A DNA stretch of 6,326 nt from assembly GCA_018056405.1 (NCBI GenBank), contig JAGPFT010000187.1, positions 1-6,326 on the forward strand, given 5' to 3'. The stretch comes from Anaerolineae bacterium. GTDB taxonomy: Bacteria; Chloroflexota; Anaerolineae; Aggregatilineales; Aggregatilineaceae. A program made the position numbers and the translations under genes. Shown here one piece after another: positions 5,304-6,326 of the stretch. Under the pieces are notes generated by a model. That model was not told where the DNA came from. It saw only the letters and a list, made by a program, of their open reading frames with translations, and searched no databases. The stretch's first letter is position 1, and every line of letters begins with the position of its first letter.

Positions 5304-6164
5304 TCATGTGATCAATCGCTCCCCGTATTCTGCCGTGTAGGCGCGGCGCGCCGCCACAATTGCGCCCAGTTCGCGCTCTAGCGCTTCGGCGTCGCCCAGG
5401 ATCATCTCCAGGTGATCGAGATGCGCGCGTAACTCGGCGGCGGCCTGGCGAAGCTGGTCGGCGTTGGTGCTGAACATGCCGACGATCATGGCTGCGTCGG
5501 TGCGAGCCAGGCGCGTCGCCCCGTCGAAGCCGCCCGCCGCCAGCTCCAGCAGCGCCGGGTCCTCCGCCGCGCCATCCATCGCCAGGCGCATCAGGGCGAA
5601 GGAGAGCAAGTGCGGCAGGTGGCTGGTCAGCGCCGTCAGGCGATCCTGGCGGGCGCGGTCCATCCAGAGGGGCTGCGCGCCGGCCGCGTATACCAGCGCC
5701 TCGGCGATGAGCCGCGCTTCATCAGTGGTACGCTGCGTCTCGCAGAGCACGAAGCGCGCCCCCTGGTAGAGCGTAGGGATGGCATGAGCGTAGCCGTTCT
5801 CGGCCAGGCCGCACATGGGGTGCCCGCCGACGGCCAGCACGCCCGGTGGCAAGGCGTCCAGCGCCTGGCAAATGCGCGTCTTGGTGCTGCCCAGGTCGAG
5901 CACCAGCGTCCCCGGACGCAGGGCAAGCCCCGCAACCAGGTCAATGATGGTGTGCGCGGGCACGGCCAGCACAACGATGTCGGCGTCCCCGGACGCGCCC
6001 GGCCCGTCAATGACGCCGCGTCGGGCGGCATCTTTGATCACGCCGGGGGCGATGTCCTCAGCGGTGATGCGCCCCACCTGGCCGCGCAGGGCCATGGCCA
6101 GCGAGCCGCCCATCAATCCCAGGCCGATCAGGTGCACCGTACAGGTGCTAAAGGAAGCATCCAT
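5304..6164 (-). CDS. tyrA: prephenate dehydrogenase (monofunctional, no ACT domain)
   Basis: TyrA oxidatively decarboxylates prephenate to 4-hydroxyphenylpyruvate, the first tyrosine-specific step, in the cytoplasm. I chose ATG at 6164, giving 286 residues. It has AGGGA (6176-6172) 7 nt upstream and starts 4 nt after the DAHP synthase stop. An upstream ATG at 6215 would overlap that gene by 47 nt and add an Arg-rich leader. The Rossmann nucleotide-binding motif is GLGLMGGS (residues 14-21). Asp37, near the end of the second strand, suggests NAD rather than NADP. DLGSTK (90-95), GGHPMCG (113-119) and TSHLPH (180-185) supply the Ser and two His residues that line the prephenate site in characterised TyrA proteins. 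GGFDGATRLARTD (211-223) lies in the helical C-terminal domain. There is no fused chorismate mutase and no C-terminal ACT domain, so feedback by tyrosine through ACT is not expected. Arogenate as the substrate cannot be excluded. A palindromic repeat follows the stop codon after 11 nt. Confidence 0.95.
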   Translation of the reverse strand: MDASFSTCTVHLIGLGLMGGSLAMALRGQVGRITAEDIAPGVIKDAARRGVIDGPGASGDADIVVLAVPAHTIIDLVAGLALRPGTLVLDLGSTKTRICQALDALPPGVLAVGGHPMCGLAENGYAHAIPTLYQGARFVLCETQRTTDEARLIAEALVYAAGAQPLWMDRARQDRLTALTSHLPHLLSFALMRLAMDGAAEDPALLELAAGGFDGATRLARTDAAMIVGMFSTNADQLRQAAAELRAHLDHLEMILGDAEALERELGAIVAARRAYTAEYGERLIT

Positions 6165-6168
6165 CACC

Positions 6169-6326
6169 CTATCCCTGTCGCGGCTCAGGAACCTGCCGCC
6201 CAACAACCGGCGCAAGCTGGCGCAGCCTGATCACCAGCGCGGCGAAACGCTCCGGCTTGAGCGACTGCTGCCCGTCCGACTGGGCCATCTCCGGCTGGGG
6301 GTGTACTTCCAGGATCAACCCGTCCG
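6169..6326 (-). CDS. aroF: 3-deoxy-7-phosphoheptulonate (DAHP) synthase, type I-beta, C-terminal fragment
   Basis: This is the last 51 complete codons of a gene that enters from the right edge and ends at TAG (6171-6169). The fragment begins DGLILEVHPQPEMAQSDGQQ, the C-terminal signature of the type I-beta DAHP synthase family (Thermotoga / Bacillus AroA type). These enzymes condense phosphoenolpyruvate and erythrose 4-phosphate in the first committed step of the shikimate pathway. In the Thermotoga enzyme two metal ligands, a Glu and an Asp 11 residues later, lie in this motif. The same Glu (in LEVH) and Asp (in QSDG) are present at the same spacing. The sequence continues with SLKPERFAALV and a short Arg/Pro-rich tail. 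The gene stops 4 nt before tyrA, so the two are almost certainly co-transcribed and probably translationally coupled. The N-terminus, which in this family may carry a regulatory ferredoxin-like or chorismate mutase domain, is outside the window, so feedback control cannot be judged. The symbol follows common usage for this family. Confidence 0.93.
   Translation of the reverse strand, partial: DGLILEVHPQPEMAQSDGQQSLKPERFAALVIRLRQLAPVVGRQVPEPRQG

Noticed and set aside
3785..5311. Long plus-strand open frame (508 codons) opposite aroA
   Set aside because: It is antisense to aroA, which has every EPSP synthase motif. The translation is Arg/His/Gln-rich with no recognisable domain, as expected for a shadow frame in GC-rich DNA.
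6165..6215. Upstream start for tyrA at 6215
   Set aside because: It overlaps the conserved end of DAHP synthase by 47 nt. ATG 6164 has a ribosome-binding site and starts just before the Rossmann fold.

Overview
The window is a GC-rich bacterial stretch that carries most of an aromatic amino acid (shikimate/tyrosine) gene cluster. All genes lie on the minus strand, so transcription runs from high to low coordinates. In transcription order they are: the 3' end of a type I-beta DAHP synthase (6326-6169, cut by the window edge), tyrA prephenate dehydrogenase (6164-5304), aroA EPSP synthase (5161-3842), aroE shikimate dehydrogenase (3849-3013), tyrS tyrosyl-tRNA synthetase (2830-1526) and aroC chorismate synthase (1365-181). 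Every gene is full length with intact motifs, apart from the edge-truncated DAHP synthase.

Together they cover the entry step of the pathway (DAHP synthase), step 4 (AroE), step 6 (AroA) and step 7 (AroC). They also include the first tyrosine-specific oxidation (TyrA) and the enzyme that loads the finished tyrosine onto tRNA (TyrS). Dehydroquinate synthase, dehydroquinase, shikimate kinase, chorismate mutase/prephenate dehydratase and a tyrosine aminotransferase are not in the window. Two junctions are very tight: 4 nt between DAHP synthase and tyrA, and an 8-nt overlap between aroA and aroE. The other gaps (tyrA-aroA 142 nt, aroE-tyrS 182 nt, tyrS-aroC 160 nt, and the 180 nt after aroC) hold no genes.

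Those gaps are the unusual part. Three of them (1-180, about 2894-2962, 5198-5292) contain copies of one palindromic repeat family. It is built on a GCCCCCTCTCC / GGAGAGGGGGC core, with GGGGGTGAGG ends and small side hairpins. The best copy (5198-5292) can be drawn as a four-arm cloverleaf around a perfect 30-bp palindrome. The fourth gap (tyrS-aroC) holds a different repeat: two 7-bp tandem arrays flanking a GC-rich hairpin. I saw no tRNA, rRNA, CRISPR array, transposase gene or convincing U-tailed terminator.

Taxonomy cannot be fixed from this alone. High GC, a discrete monofunctional TyrA without an ACT domain, a type I-beta DAHP synthase and abundant short intergenic palindromes and heptad repeats would fit a Chloroflexota-type (Anaerolineae-like) genome. 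That is an inference from general impression, not a match to a database.
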